Source: Sesamum alatum
Lineage: Eukaryota > Streptophyta > Magnoliopsida > Lamiales > Pedaliaceae
Reading direction: 5' to 3'
Assembly: GCA_034509735.1 (NCBI GenBank)
Contig: JACGWO010000006.1
Span: 12,973,001 to 13,037,000, forward strand
DNA length: 64,000 nt
Shown: positions 54,038-64,000 of the stretch, in pieces
How positions within the stretch are numbered: the first letter of the stretch is position 1
Layout: every line of letters begins with the position of its first letter
Program-made: the position numbers and the translations under genes
Notes under the pieces: generated by a model
The model's database searches: none
What the model saw: only the letters and a program-made list of their open reading frames with translations
What the model was told of the DNA's origin: nothing

Positions 54038-56016
54038 TGTTAGAATAGATGACCATGTAAGCCAATTTTGGCAGGAATATGTAACCTATGTCTAGACAAT
54101 TCTTTGGTATTTGATAAAAACATTTATGAATAAAGAAGTGAAAATTCATATAGCAATACTTTGTTTACGTTCACTTATCTGCATTTATATTTCTGTTCAC
54201 TACGCAAACAAAGCCCACGCACTGAGAAACGATTTCGGGGACTGGGACTACGCTTGGAGGTAGGTCCATGAAATCAGTCTTACCGAATCAGTCCGGAAAT
54301 CTCCAAGTCAAGGAATCCCGAAAATGGGTACCGGGATTCCCTTTGAGACTTGCACTAAGCATCTGGTGTCGTATTTCATCGACGGGTGACGAAGGTCGTC
54401 TAAGCAGTGTTAGTGGGTCAGCGTGCTAGGAAGCAGCTGACTGAGGTGACTCGCGGGAACCGTCTTACGGAGGACCTTGAGTACGGTCAGCAAGGTATGA
54501 CGTGTATTCCCGGTTCCAACAGTACAGGCCAAGTCCTTTGACTTGAGGAACTGCTGAGTTTACCTGTGCATCAGGTCTGTATCTTAGATATGGTGAGAGA
54601 TTGCCAAAATACTCTTGAGTAGTCATAAGCCATGTCTAGTGCAGCTCGGGTGCACAAAGTGACAGTAGTTTCCAAGAAAGGATCTGTCTCCTGTCAGTAG
54701 TTTCTCATGTATGCTCTGTGTCTTGTCCCTGAAATCTGTGGCCACAGTGACTGAACAGAAGGGAAAGGTTTCCCTTGCGGCGTTTAGTAAGGACAGACCG
54801 ACACTTAGGTCCAAAATGGGTACCTGCTTTTTCCGTGCCCTAGACTCTAAGTGATGAGACCGAGGACAGAAGGACAAGTGTACTGTTAGAGCCTAAATGT
54901 TCATCCCCGAATATTTCACCTAGTCTCTAGTGCCATGGACCGTTGCTAGATGGCCACCCATGGTAACGGGCAGATTCTAGAAATCCGACCAAGTCTAGCT
55001 GAATGGTGAACCTAAAGAGTCACACACTATCCACACACACTTAGTATTTAATTTGGAATTAAATATTGGAGTAAAGGAATGATTAAATTAGATTTAATCG
55101 GGTCCTATATTTTCTTGGAGAAATTAATTCCTTCTATTTGATAAAGGGAATTAAATTAATAAATAGGATTTATTAAAAGGGTTGATTTAATGGGCTTAGA
55201 ATAAATTATAATATTTATTATATTATATTTATTCTTTTAGCCTTTTGGAATATTTAATAGGATTTAAATATTCCATTAAATTAAAATCAACGGTTGAGAT
55301 GGAAAGGGGAGATGGAAGGCTAGGATTCGTTTGACTAGGTCAAACATTAGTTTGACTAGGACTTTGACTAGGTCAAAATCCTAGTCAAATTAGGTTACTT
55401 AGAGTTTGAGTTTAAAGAGGATTAAACTCTTCCTCTATATAAACCTCTAGCTTCCAACATTTGTAGGATGATGATTCTTGAAAACACACACAACACACAC
55501 TCTCCCCTTCTCCTATCTCTCGTCCGCCCCCTCTCTCTCCTCCAAGAAAATATTTCTTAGTTCTTTTTGTTCTTGGAACATTAAGAACTTAGACGAACCA
55601 ATACCGTTAATTGATAACGTGTTATTGATTCGTCCACTCCAAAATTTATACACTTGTTCGTTGCTAGCACGACGTGCAAGATACGTGGGTAGATCGTGTG
55701 TCACGATTTGGAGGATCTCAAGAACGAGGTCTTGGTGCAAAACGGGGAACAACGCGAGTAGCAGTTGAAGACGAAAACGACAACGGGTAGGTCTCGTTTA
55801 AGATTTTCGTCCCTCTTTAATTTTCAACTCTATGGCCTCCATGATTTCTTTATTAGTTTTATAATCATGAGATACACCGAACGCCCGGGAACCTCAAGGG
55901 TACACCCCTTGAGCGTGTTCTTTTAAATTAAAAGCATGCCTTTTATTTTTGTATGTTTATTTTTACCGCGCTTCCGCATTCGCGCAATTCCTGGGACGAT
56001 CTACCGATTTCTTTCA
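54038..56016 (+). repeat. Inner solo LTR (family B) nested in the outer solo LTR
   Basis: A 1979-bp LTR from TGTTAGAATAGATGACC to CGATTTCTTTCA in plus orientation. The flanks are TCTTG (54033-54037) and TCTTC (56017-56021), a 5-bp TSD with one later substitution. Other copies read ATCTTGCACGTCG at this point. A small deletion lies near 54700. The sequence is very close to E5's LTRs. Confidence 0.93.
55330..55444 (+). promoter_or_regulatory. Family B LTR core promoter (inner solo LTR)
   Basis: Six TTGAC(C/T) cores, three per strand, lie in about 60 bp (55330-55389) in motifs such as TTTGACTAGGTCAAA. TATATAAAC follows at 55436-55444. This is the clearest copy of the family B promoter in the window. 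Confidence 0.65.
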
Positions 56017-57638
56017 TCTTCCATGTCGTGCTAGCAACGAACAAGTATGATCTTTTTGGAGTGGATGAATCAACAACACGTTATGAATTAACGGTATTGA
56101 TTCATCAATGTTCTAGTGTTCCAAGAACAAAAGAACAAGAAAATATATTTCTTGTAGAGAGAGAGGGGCGGACGAGAGGTAAGAGGGAGAGAGACGAGTG
56201 TGTGTTGTCTGTGTGTTGAAATTTCATCATCCTTCAAAAGATGCAAGGCTAGGGGTATATATAGAGGAAGAGTTTAATCCTCTTTAAACTCCACCTCTTT
56301 AGAAGCTTAATTTGACTAGGATTTTGACCTAGTCAAAGTAGAATTTGACCTTGTCAAATTCAATCCTAGCCTTTGATCTCTCCCATTAAATCTCAACCAT
56401 TAATTTAACTTAATGGAATATTTAAATCCTATTAAATATTCCAAAAGGCCAAATAAATATAATAAATATTAATATTTATTCTAGGCCCATTAAATTAATT
56501 CCCTTAATAAATCCAATTTATTAATTTAATTCCCTTTATCAAATAGAAGGAATTAATTTCTCCAATAAAATATAGGACCCGATTAAATCCAATTTAATCA
56601 TTCCTTTACTCCAATATTTAATTCCAAATTAAATACTAAGTGTGTGTGGATAGTGTGTGACTCTTTAGGTTCACCTTTCCGCTAGACTTGGTCAGATTCC
56701 TAGAATCCGTCCGTTACCATGGGTGGCCATCTAGCAACGGTCCATGGCACTAGAGACTAGGTGAAATAATCGGAGATGAACATTTAGGCTCTAACAGTAC
56801 ACTTGTCCTTCTGTCTTGGGTCTCATCACTTAGGGTCTAGGGCACGGAAAATGCAGGTACCTATTTTGGACCTAAGCGTCGATCTGTCCTTACTAAACGC
56901 CGCAAGGGAAACCTTCCCTTCTGTTCAGTTACTGTGGCCACAGATTTTAGGGACAAGACACAGAGCATTCATGAGACTCAACTGTCAATGCCTTTTGACA
57001 GGAGACAGATCCTTTCTTGGAAACTACTGTCACTCTGTACACCCGAGCTGCACTAGACATGGCTTATGACTACTCAAGAGTATTTTGGCAATCTCTCACT
57101 ATATCTAAGATACAGACCTATTGTACAGGTAAACTCAGCAGTTCCTCAAGTCAAAGGACTTGACCTGTACCGTTGGAATCGGGAATACACGTCATACCTT
57201 GCTGCCATACTCAAGGCCCTCCGTAAGACGGTTCCCGCGAGTCACCTCAGTCAGCTGCTTCCTAGCATGCTGACCCACTAACACTGCTTAGACGACCTTC
57301 GTCACCCATCGATGAAATACGACAGCAGATGCTTAGTGCAAGTCTCAAAGGGAATCCCGGTACCCATTTTTTAGATTCCTTGACTTGGAGATTTCCGGAC
57401 TAATTCGATAAGACTGATTTCATGGACCTACCTCCAAGCGTAGTCCCAGTCCGTGGGCTTTGTTTGCGTAGTGAACAGATATGTCATAGCAGATATAAGT
57501 GAACATAAACAAAGTGTTGCCATATGAACTTTCACTTCTTTATTCATAAATGTTTTATCAAACACCTGAAATTGTCTAGACATAGTTTACATATTCCTGC
57601 CAAAATTGGCTTACATGGTCACCTTTTCTAACAAATCA

Positions 57639-59767
57639 AACCCTGTTAGACATAGTTCGGTCCATGATGAGTTTTACCAAATTGCCCTTGTCCTTTTGGG
57701 GCTGTGCATTGGAGACTGGGGCCAAGTTATTAAATTTGGCGCCAACCAGTGTATTGACCCAAACGCCATATGAAATATGGCACGGCAAGCCTGCGTCCTA
57801 CAACTACTTGAAAGTGTGGGGTAGCCCCACAATACGTCAAGAGGCTAGTGGGAGACAAGCTAGAATCCAGGTCTAGTTATGCAGGTTCGTTGGATACCCT
57901 AAAGAAACTGCAGGTTATTATTTCTATGACCCCTTGGAACAAAAGGTATTTGTTTCAAGGAACGCATTGTTCTTGGAACAAGGCTTTCCAGAGGATATCC
58001 AACCTAATGAACTGATCCTTGAGGAATCAAGTGATGGAAACCAGTCATCAGTGGAAGCCGCGGATTCCTCACCTAGAGGATTCAGGATAAATACGCAGAG
58101 GGTTAACCAACCTGGAGAAGTCCAGCATGCTAGGCATGAAGGACAACCTCAGGAAGGGCCAGCCTCGGTACCTGAACCGCCAACTCCTATACAGTCAGCG
58201 CCCACAGTCACCACTGACATTCCTGTTCTCCGTAGGTCAGCTAGAGAGTCTCGACCTCCGGTGAGATATGGCTTTCTAAATACGACCAGTCTGATGGATA
58301 AGGATCCTAAGACATACGGGGAAGCGATGTCTGACATCGACTCCGGGAAATGGCTTGAGGCCATGAAAACTGAAATGGACTCCATTAGTGAGAACCAAGT
58401 CTGGACACTTGTAGACCCACCGAAAGGGGTTAAGCCAGTTGGTTGTAAGTGGATCTATAAGCGCAAACTTGGCATTGATGGAGAAGTCACAACCTTTAAG
58501 GCTAGGCTAGTAGCTAAAGGGTACACTCAACGACCCGGGGTCGATTTTGAGGACACCTACTCGCCAGTAGCCATGGCTAAGTCCATTCGGATCCTGCTTG
58601 CCATAGCAGCATGGTATGACCATGAGATATGGCAGATGGACGTGAAAACGGCTTTCCTCAATGGTTTCGTTGAGGAAGAGATCTACATAGATCAGCCGGA
58701 GGGTTTCACGATCACCGGAGAAGAACAGAAGGTTTGTCGCCTCCAGAAGTCCATCTATGGCCTCAAACAAGCATCCCGAAGTTGGAACATTCACTTGGAT
58801 GAAGTAATACGGGGTTATGATTTCATCAAAAATGAATCCGACCCTTATGTATACAAGAAGGTCAGTTGGAGCTCTATAGTGTTCCTAATGCTTTATGTGG
58901 ATGACATTCTACTCATAGGAAATGACGTTAGAATGTTGGTTGACACAAAAGCATGGTTATCAACTCAGTTTTCTATGAAGGATTTAGGTGAAGCCTCCTA
59001 CATTCTAGGCATCCAGATTGTCAGGGAGAGATCTAAGAGAATGTTATGACTCACCTAAAACTCGTACATGGAGAAAGTCCTGAAAAGGTTTCGGATAGAC
59101 AACTCCAAACGAGGATTCCTTCCCATAAGGCATGGGATCAAGTTATACAAGAAACAGTCCCCGCGAACTGATGAGGAACTTGAAAAGATGAAAATCATCC
59201 CCTATGCTTCTACCGTAGGAAGCATCCAATATGCGGTCCACTGCACCAGACCTGACATTGCTTACGCTTTGAGTGTAACGAGCAGATATCAGTCTTGTGC
59301 AGGAGAGGAACATTGGAATGCAGTCAAGGGCATCCTTAAGTACCTGAGAAGGACTAAGGAAATGTTCTTAGTTTATGGCAATAGAGAACTGATCCTGTAA
59401 AGCTTTAGTGATGCTAGCTTCCAGGCTGATGACGATGATGCCAAGTCTCAATCGGATTATGTATTCAGGCTCAATGGAGGAGTAGTGGCTTGGAAAAGTT
59501 CCAAGTAAGCAACCACTACTGATTCCACCACTGAGGCCGAATATATAGCAGCTTCAGAAGCTGCCAAAGAAGCGGTTTGGATGAGAAACTACATCCAAGA
59601 GTTGGGTGTGGTGCCTAGCATCACCGAGCCCGTTGTCATCTTTTGTGATAACAACGGAGCAATAGCACAAGCAAAGCAACCGAGATCTCATCACCATTCC
59701 AAACACATTCTTAGATGCTACCACCTTCTAAGAGAAATGGTAGGAAGAGGTGACGTTCGGATGGACC
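57639..59767 (+). pseudogene. E8 pol, integrase C-terminus, RT and RNase H
   Basis: Continues E8 after the solo LTR. It resumes in the integrase C-terminus (MMSFTKLPLSFWG...KVWGSP), with a frameshift near 57830. From 57934, 371 codons cover the linker, the RT start (GCKWIYKRKLG), KTAFLNGFVEEEIYIDQPEGF and YVDDILLIGND. A stop at 59047 (after KRML) is followed by RNase H (CTRPDIAYALSVTSRYQ), with stops at 59398 and near 59506 (Gln to TAA). The last part (DNNGAIA) is cut at 59767 by E9. Flank GGACC (59763-59767) is the expected left TSD of E9. Confidence 0.9.
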
Positions 59768-60032
59768 TGAAAGATTATGTGTGGATCGGCCCGGGAGATT
59801 AACGCGTATAGCGGAAGCGCGAAATAGTGCGTAATAAAAATACAAAGCATAATTAAACGGAATTTAAATCATGCATAACATACATAAATGAATCAAGGGG
59901 TGTGCCCTTGATTCTCCCGGGCGTTCGGTGTATTTCATGTTCAATAAAACACAATATGGAGGCCATAGAATTGAAACCGAAAAATGAAATTAAAGAACCT
60001 ACCCGATTGTAGTTTTGTCTTCGTTTCGGCTA
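59768..60032 (-). repeat. E9 3' LTR fragment (family C)
   Basis: TGAAAGATTATGTGTGGATCG... is nearly identical to the first 266 bp of the LTR at 61847. It is truncated on its right by the internal deletion. Confidence 0.9.
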
Positions 60033-61833
60033 AAAGATCTTCCTCACTTTTGCCATGGATGGAAGGCTTGGACAGACTCCCAGAGTCCTAGTCCATTTAT
60101 TAAGGGTCTATATTTAACTTGGTTTAACCAAGTGAGAGTTTTGGTAGAACGAGACCTCATCACATATTAAGTATTGCATTGCATGCGTTATGGCAGAAAT
60201 ATTCTAAGCGTGAATGTAACCATACATAAAGCATATAGAATAATCATAAGCATATAATACGCATCGCATGCAAAATAAAGCCCAGCACGCCCCTGTAGGA
60301 TGATCACAAGCCCAAACTTATGCGATCCACTGAGCCCGCAGTGGATCTATGGTCAATCTAAGGGTAAGCCCTATGCTATTACAAGTTTTAATAACCCATT
60401 ACATGCAATGGGCCTTGTAAAGTACTCTTTATCTTCTTGGGCTCTCCATCGTGGGCCTACACCGGGCTCCTTCTCCATGGATCCTTCGTGGGCCATCTGA
60501 TGGCTACCTCCATGGGCCTCCAACACCTTGGGCTTGTCTTCTCTAGCAGCTTTTATTTGCAAAAAAAAAATAAAACCTCATCACTAATTCTACTCTCATT
60601 ACATCATAAAATAAGAAACCCCAATTAAACATTTGGGGGGAGTACATTAGGAGGGAGAGAGAAAGCTTTATTATTCCAAGGCAACTAGAAGAGAGACAGA
60701 GAGGAAAATAAAGAGGCACACAGGCCACAACCCAACAAATAAATGTAAATAAACCATACATGCGGTCTAGGGGCTTTGTGATCATCCTTTGTCAAATCAA
60801 TTAACACAAATAGCACAAATACATATCCCATGTAATATGCTATACCAACATCCATGATAATCCATAGCATAAAATAAATGCAGAAACTACATGTAAAATA
60901 TTCACACCAAACATTGGATAATAGTGCAACCTATGCACAACGAATTTTGTTGGAAAAACCTTTTCCATAATTAACAAGGAAATATTAATTCTATGAAATA
61001 TAAAATCTCAACCAAAATTAAAATGCCCAAGTTAATAAATTCAGAAAAATTCTAAGAATTATACAGAAAAATCAGATTTTCTGAAACGCAAAAATCAACA
61101 ATTCAAGAATATGCCCATTTATTCAAGAATTCCAAAATCCAACAATTTGTGCAATATTAATACATGTCAAGATCTACTCATACTCAAGCCATAAAATAAC
61201 CATGACGTCCAACATCATAAAACGCAGAAATTATTGCGAAATTTCACATATGAATTTTGATCATTGGTGCAACCATTGCAAAAATTAAATCTTGTTAGGA
61301 AACCCTTTCCTCATCATCCAAGCAATATTTATTTTAGGAAATTCCAAATCTCAAAAAATAAACATTCTAAGTCAATGGGTTCAGAATAATGCAGAAAATA
61401 TCATAAAAATAATTCAGTAAAAACAGTTTTGAAAAACGAGCCAAAAACGGGAGAGAAGCGGAAAACGGCACAGCTGGCCGGCCAGGCGCGCGCGCTGTCC
61501 GCGCACGCTGGGCGCGCTGGCCGGGCGCGCGCAGGCCCCTGCCTGCACGCGCGCCCGGCCGCGCCCTGTGCGCGCGCGGCCAGCGTGCTGCTGCTGCCGG
61601 TTCGCCGTTTTTCACTCTTTTTCGACTTTTCATGCAATTTTTCTGAACCACAAGATAAATTAAACCCTAGAACATGTATATACATATTCAAGAAAACAAA
61701 GATCCAAAATCCCATGCAAAATTAAACGCCAATAAATATCTATGATAAACATGCTATAAACGTAAATTAAAACACGTTTATCATGCTCAAACGCACATAG
61801 CACATAGAATTCTAGGCCTATACACCGAACCGG
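60033..61833 (-). other. E9 leader remnant with GC island
   Basis: Matches the leader layout of the other elements. TTTGCCATGGATGGAAGGC (compare E1 near 3517) is followed by the conserved stem GATCCACTG-AGCCCG-CAGTGGATC at 60325-60350, A-rich DNA and a GC island at about 61468-61605. No credible gene. Confidence 0.8.
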
Positions 61834-61845
61834 GCTCTGATACCA
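61834..61845 (-). promoter_or_regulatory. E9 primer-binding site (tRNA-iMet)
   Basis: The minus strand reads TGGTATCAGAGC, one base from the LTR terminus at 61847. Confidence 0.95.
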
Positions 61846-62410
61846 CTGAAAGATTATGTGTGGATCGGCCCGGGAGATTAACGCGTATGGCGGAAGCGCG
61901 AAATAGTGCGTAATAAAAAATACAAAGCATAATTAAACGGAATTTAAATTATGCATAACATACATAACCGAATCAAGGGGTGTGCCCTTGATTCTCCCGG
62001 GCGTTCGGTGTATCTCATGTTCAATAAAACACAACATGGAGGCCATAGAATTGAAACCGAAAAACGAAATTAAAGAACCTACCCGGTTGTAGTTTTGTCT
62101 TCGTTTCGGCTACATGCATTGTTCCCCGTTTTGCACCAAGATCTCAAAGAAGAGACCCTCTAAATCATCTCACTCGCTCCACCGGAAAGCAAACAACCCT
62201 TGTGCTAGCAAGGAATTATTTGGGGAGAAGAGACATCGATACACGCTATGAATTAACGCAATCAATGTCTCTTATGTTCTTAACTTGAATAAAATCAAGA
62301 AGAACAAAGTATAATTCTTGGAGAGAAAAGAAGGGGATGGACGAAAATTTGAGAGAGAGATGAGAGATGAGAGTTGTAGAGAATACTAGGTGTGAGTGTG
62401 TGTTTTTTGA

Positions 62411-62525
62411 GTATTTATAGAAGATGGAATTTCCTATTCCTTCTCAAACACTTCCAAAGAGACACACTTTGACTAGGATTTTGACCTAGTCAAATCCTAG
62501 TCAAATTAGGCTTTGATTAAGTCAA
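62411..62525 (-). promoter_or_regulatory. Family C LTR core promoter: TATA plus TTGAC cluster
   Basis: A minus-strand TATA (CTATAAATAC) lies about 45 bp from repeated TTGAC cores in both orientations (62467-62525). The arrangement is the same as in family B although the surrounding sequence differs. Confidence 0.6.
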
Positions 62526-62605
62526 ATTAATCATGGCCCTTCATCTCATCATTCTCTAGATCAAATCTTGTCCATCCATTTTGATGGGCTTTATGGAATG
62601 GGCCT

Positions 62606-62955
62606 ATTTAATTTTAAATTAAATATTCCCATGGACTTTATATTAAATCATATTTAATATACTAAGCCCATTAATTAGTTAATGGAAAGGACTTTATTTA
62701 ATTCTAAATTAAATAGTCCCATGGACTTTATATTAAATCCCTTTTAATATACCAAGCCCATTAATTAATTCCATAGAATGGGATTATTTAATTCTAAATT
62801 AAATAGTCCCATGGACTTTATATTAAATCCTATTTAATATATACCAAGCCCACTAATTAATTCCATAGAATGCGATTATTTAATTCTAAATTAAATAGTC
62901 CCATGGACTTTATATTAAATCCTATTTAATATATACCAAGCCCACTAATTAATTC
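62606..62955. repeat. Tandem repeat, about 90 bp x 3.9, in family C U3
   Basis: Units start at 62606, 62696, 62786 and 62878. Each unit holds two hairpins, ATTTAATT (CTA or TTA spacer) and TATATTAAAT (CCT or CAT), with CCCATGGACTT between them. The second hairpin of copy 2 has a mismatch. Copies 3 and 4 are almost identical, so expansion is recent. Confidence 0.92.
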
Positions 62956-62957
62956 AC

Positions 62958-63128
62958 CCTTTTAATCTAATTAAAAGGAAAGCCCATGCTTTATAAAATT
63001 CATAAATCTAATTTATGAACTCAAGCTCGATTATTCCAAATAATTCATCGAGGCTTGAATCTCCAAGAAGTATAATTTAATTCCATTAAATTAAACCTTC
63101 TCCCGGAATTAATTCCAAATTAATTCCC
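62958..63128. repeat. Further 3-nt-loop hairpins in family C U3
   Basis: After the tandem block come CCTTTTAAT (CTA), TTCATAAAT (CTA), ATTATT (CCA), AATTTAAT (TCC) and GGAATTAATT (CCA), each arm followed by its exact reverse complement. The arms are unrelated, the spacing is fixed at three bases, and the spacers are pyrimidine-rich. Confidence 0.85.
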
Positions 63129-64000
63129 TTTCATTTGGTGTAGCGGGTGTGACTCTTTAGGTTCACCTTTCAGCTAGACTTGGACCTACTTTTTGTTATT
63201 TCATAACCAAAGTAGTCCGTTACCATGGGTGGCCATCTAGCAACGGTCCATGGCACTAGAGACTAGGTGAATTTATGGTGTGAACATTTAGGCTCCGAGT
63301 TTATACGCAGGTGCGGTCCTACCGACGCTCGATACGTACGGGTACGGTCCTACTGTCGCCTGTCTCCCGGCCTTTAGTCTAGGGATCGGTTCCCATTCTT
63401 GACTAGGCAACTATGCATAATGCTCGAGATAGGTTTAACTCGACGTAGGAAATCCTTTCCCACTACATCAAGTGCTATGGCCATAGACTTTGTGAGTCTA
63501 AACCATCTCCGAGCGCATAGGAGATCTTGCTGTCATATCCTTTGACAGGGACAGATCCTATCTTGGAATTCACCGTTCTTACATACTCCGACTGCGCTGG
63601 ATGAGGCTTATGATGACCATGTAATATAATTGGTCAAATTTCACCATATCCAAGATACAACCTTAGTATGTAGGGGACTGTCGTGATCCTCAAGTCCGAG
63701 GACTAATCCCGTACTATCGGAACCGGGAAGACAAGTCATACCGACCAAGCCCGAGTAGCTTCCATATGACGATTCCCGCGAGTCACCTCAGTCGGCCGCT
63801 CCCCAGCAGGCCGACCCACTAATACTGCTTAGACGATCCTCGTCACCCGTCGATGAAACACGACAGCAGATGCTTAGTGCAAGTCTCAAATGGATTCTCG
63901 ATGCCCTGTCTCGAGATTCCTTTGACTTGGAGTATTTCAGACTGATTCGGCGAAACTGATTTCATGAACCTACCTCCAAGCGTAGTTCCAATTTCCCGAA

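Larger units (their letters stand above)
53700..57633 (-). repeat. Solo LTR (family B), itself interrupted by a second solo LTR
   Basis: Minus orientation, made of 53700-54037 plus 56017-57633. It is flanked by a perfect TSD AATCA (53695-53699 and 57634-57638) that restores E8's integrase frame region. No internal sequence belongs to it. Its TATA (56254-56265) and TTGAC cluster (56310-56357) are in the right-hand part. Confidence 0.95.
59768..61846 (-). mobile_element. E9: family C element, internally deleted body
   Basis: Minus-strand family C element inserted in E8's RNase H. The leftmost 265 bp (59768-60032) are the R/U5 end of its 3' LTR, matching 61847-62112. At 60032 (CGTTTCGGCTA) the sequence jumps into leader sequence, so the rest of the 3' LTR, the PPT and all gag-pol are deleted. 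The 5' LTR follows at 61847. Confidence 0.88.
61847..64000 (-). repeat. E9 5' LTR, family C (runs off the window)
   Basis: At least 2154 bp. It has R/U5, a TATA box (minus CTATAAATAC, 62411-62420), a TTGAC cluster (62467-62525), an expanded hairpin/tandem-repeat U3 (62606-63130) and the conserved core at about 63215-63270. The outer (U3) end with CTATTCTAACA is beyond 64000. Confidence 0.9.

Noticed and set aside
62606..63128. CRISPR-like array
   Set aside because: Repeats are tandem and AT-rich without unique spacers, and this is plant retroelement DNA.

Overview
This window looks like plant nuclear DNA, probably from a flowering plant, and consists almost entirely of nested Ty1/copia LTR retrotransposons. 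The evidence is the gag-pol order (Gag with CCHC knuckle, DTG protease, HHCC/DDE integrase, YVDD reverse transcriptase, RNase H), primer-binding sites TGGTATCAGAGC complementary to plant initiator-Met tRNA, LTRs bounded by TG...CA, and 5-bp target-site duplications (TSDs). I see no host gene, tRNA, rRNA, CRISPR array or env-like gene. I cannot name the species. A Lamiales-type eudicot is only a guess.

Three related LTR families occur. Family A has LTRs of about 2.2 kb starting TGTTGGAATAGGTGACC. Family B has LTRs of about 2.0 kb starting TGTTAGAATAGGTGACC and ending TTTCA, plus a 1.44-kb deleted form. Family C has an LTR longer than 2.15 kb ending ...AATCTTTCA. An older diverged element (E2) is also present. 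Element names E1-E10 are mine.

Layout: 1-1166 family B LTR; 1167-6500 E1 (B, minus: pol end, gag, leader, 5' LTR); 6510-8737 solo family A LTR with TSD CGTCA, sitting in E2's LTR; 8743-12681 E2 (old, minus); 12682-20704 E3 (A, minus), its RT interrupted at 15816-18418 by the remains of E10 (B, minus); 20705-29497 E4 (A, plus), inserted in E3's gag; 29498-38904 E5 (B, minus), inserted in E4's 3' LTR; 37626-40271 a 2.6-kb inverted repeat in which E5's 5' LTR is fused head-to-head to another family B LTR; 40272-42218 E6 (A, plus: leader and gag); 42219-52419 E7 (A, plus), the most complete copy; 52420-59767 E8 (B, plus), its integrase interrupted at 53700-57633 by a solo LTR that itself contains another solo LTR; 59768-64000 E9 (C, minus), a deletion derivative.

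Every gag-pol reading frame is broken, so none of these copies looks autonomous now. E7 (one continuous frame with four nonsense codons) and E5 (one main frame, near-identical LTR ends) are the youngest. The main non-textbook signals are the large LTR inverted repeat, a ladder of 3-nt-loop hairpins in the U3 of all three families, clusters of TTGAC W-box-like motifs upstream of the TATA box, an LTR core invariant across families, variable GC-rich islands in the leaders, and evidence that E7 is a recombinant.
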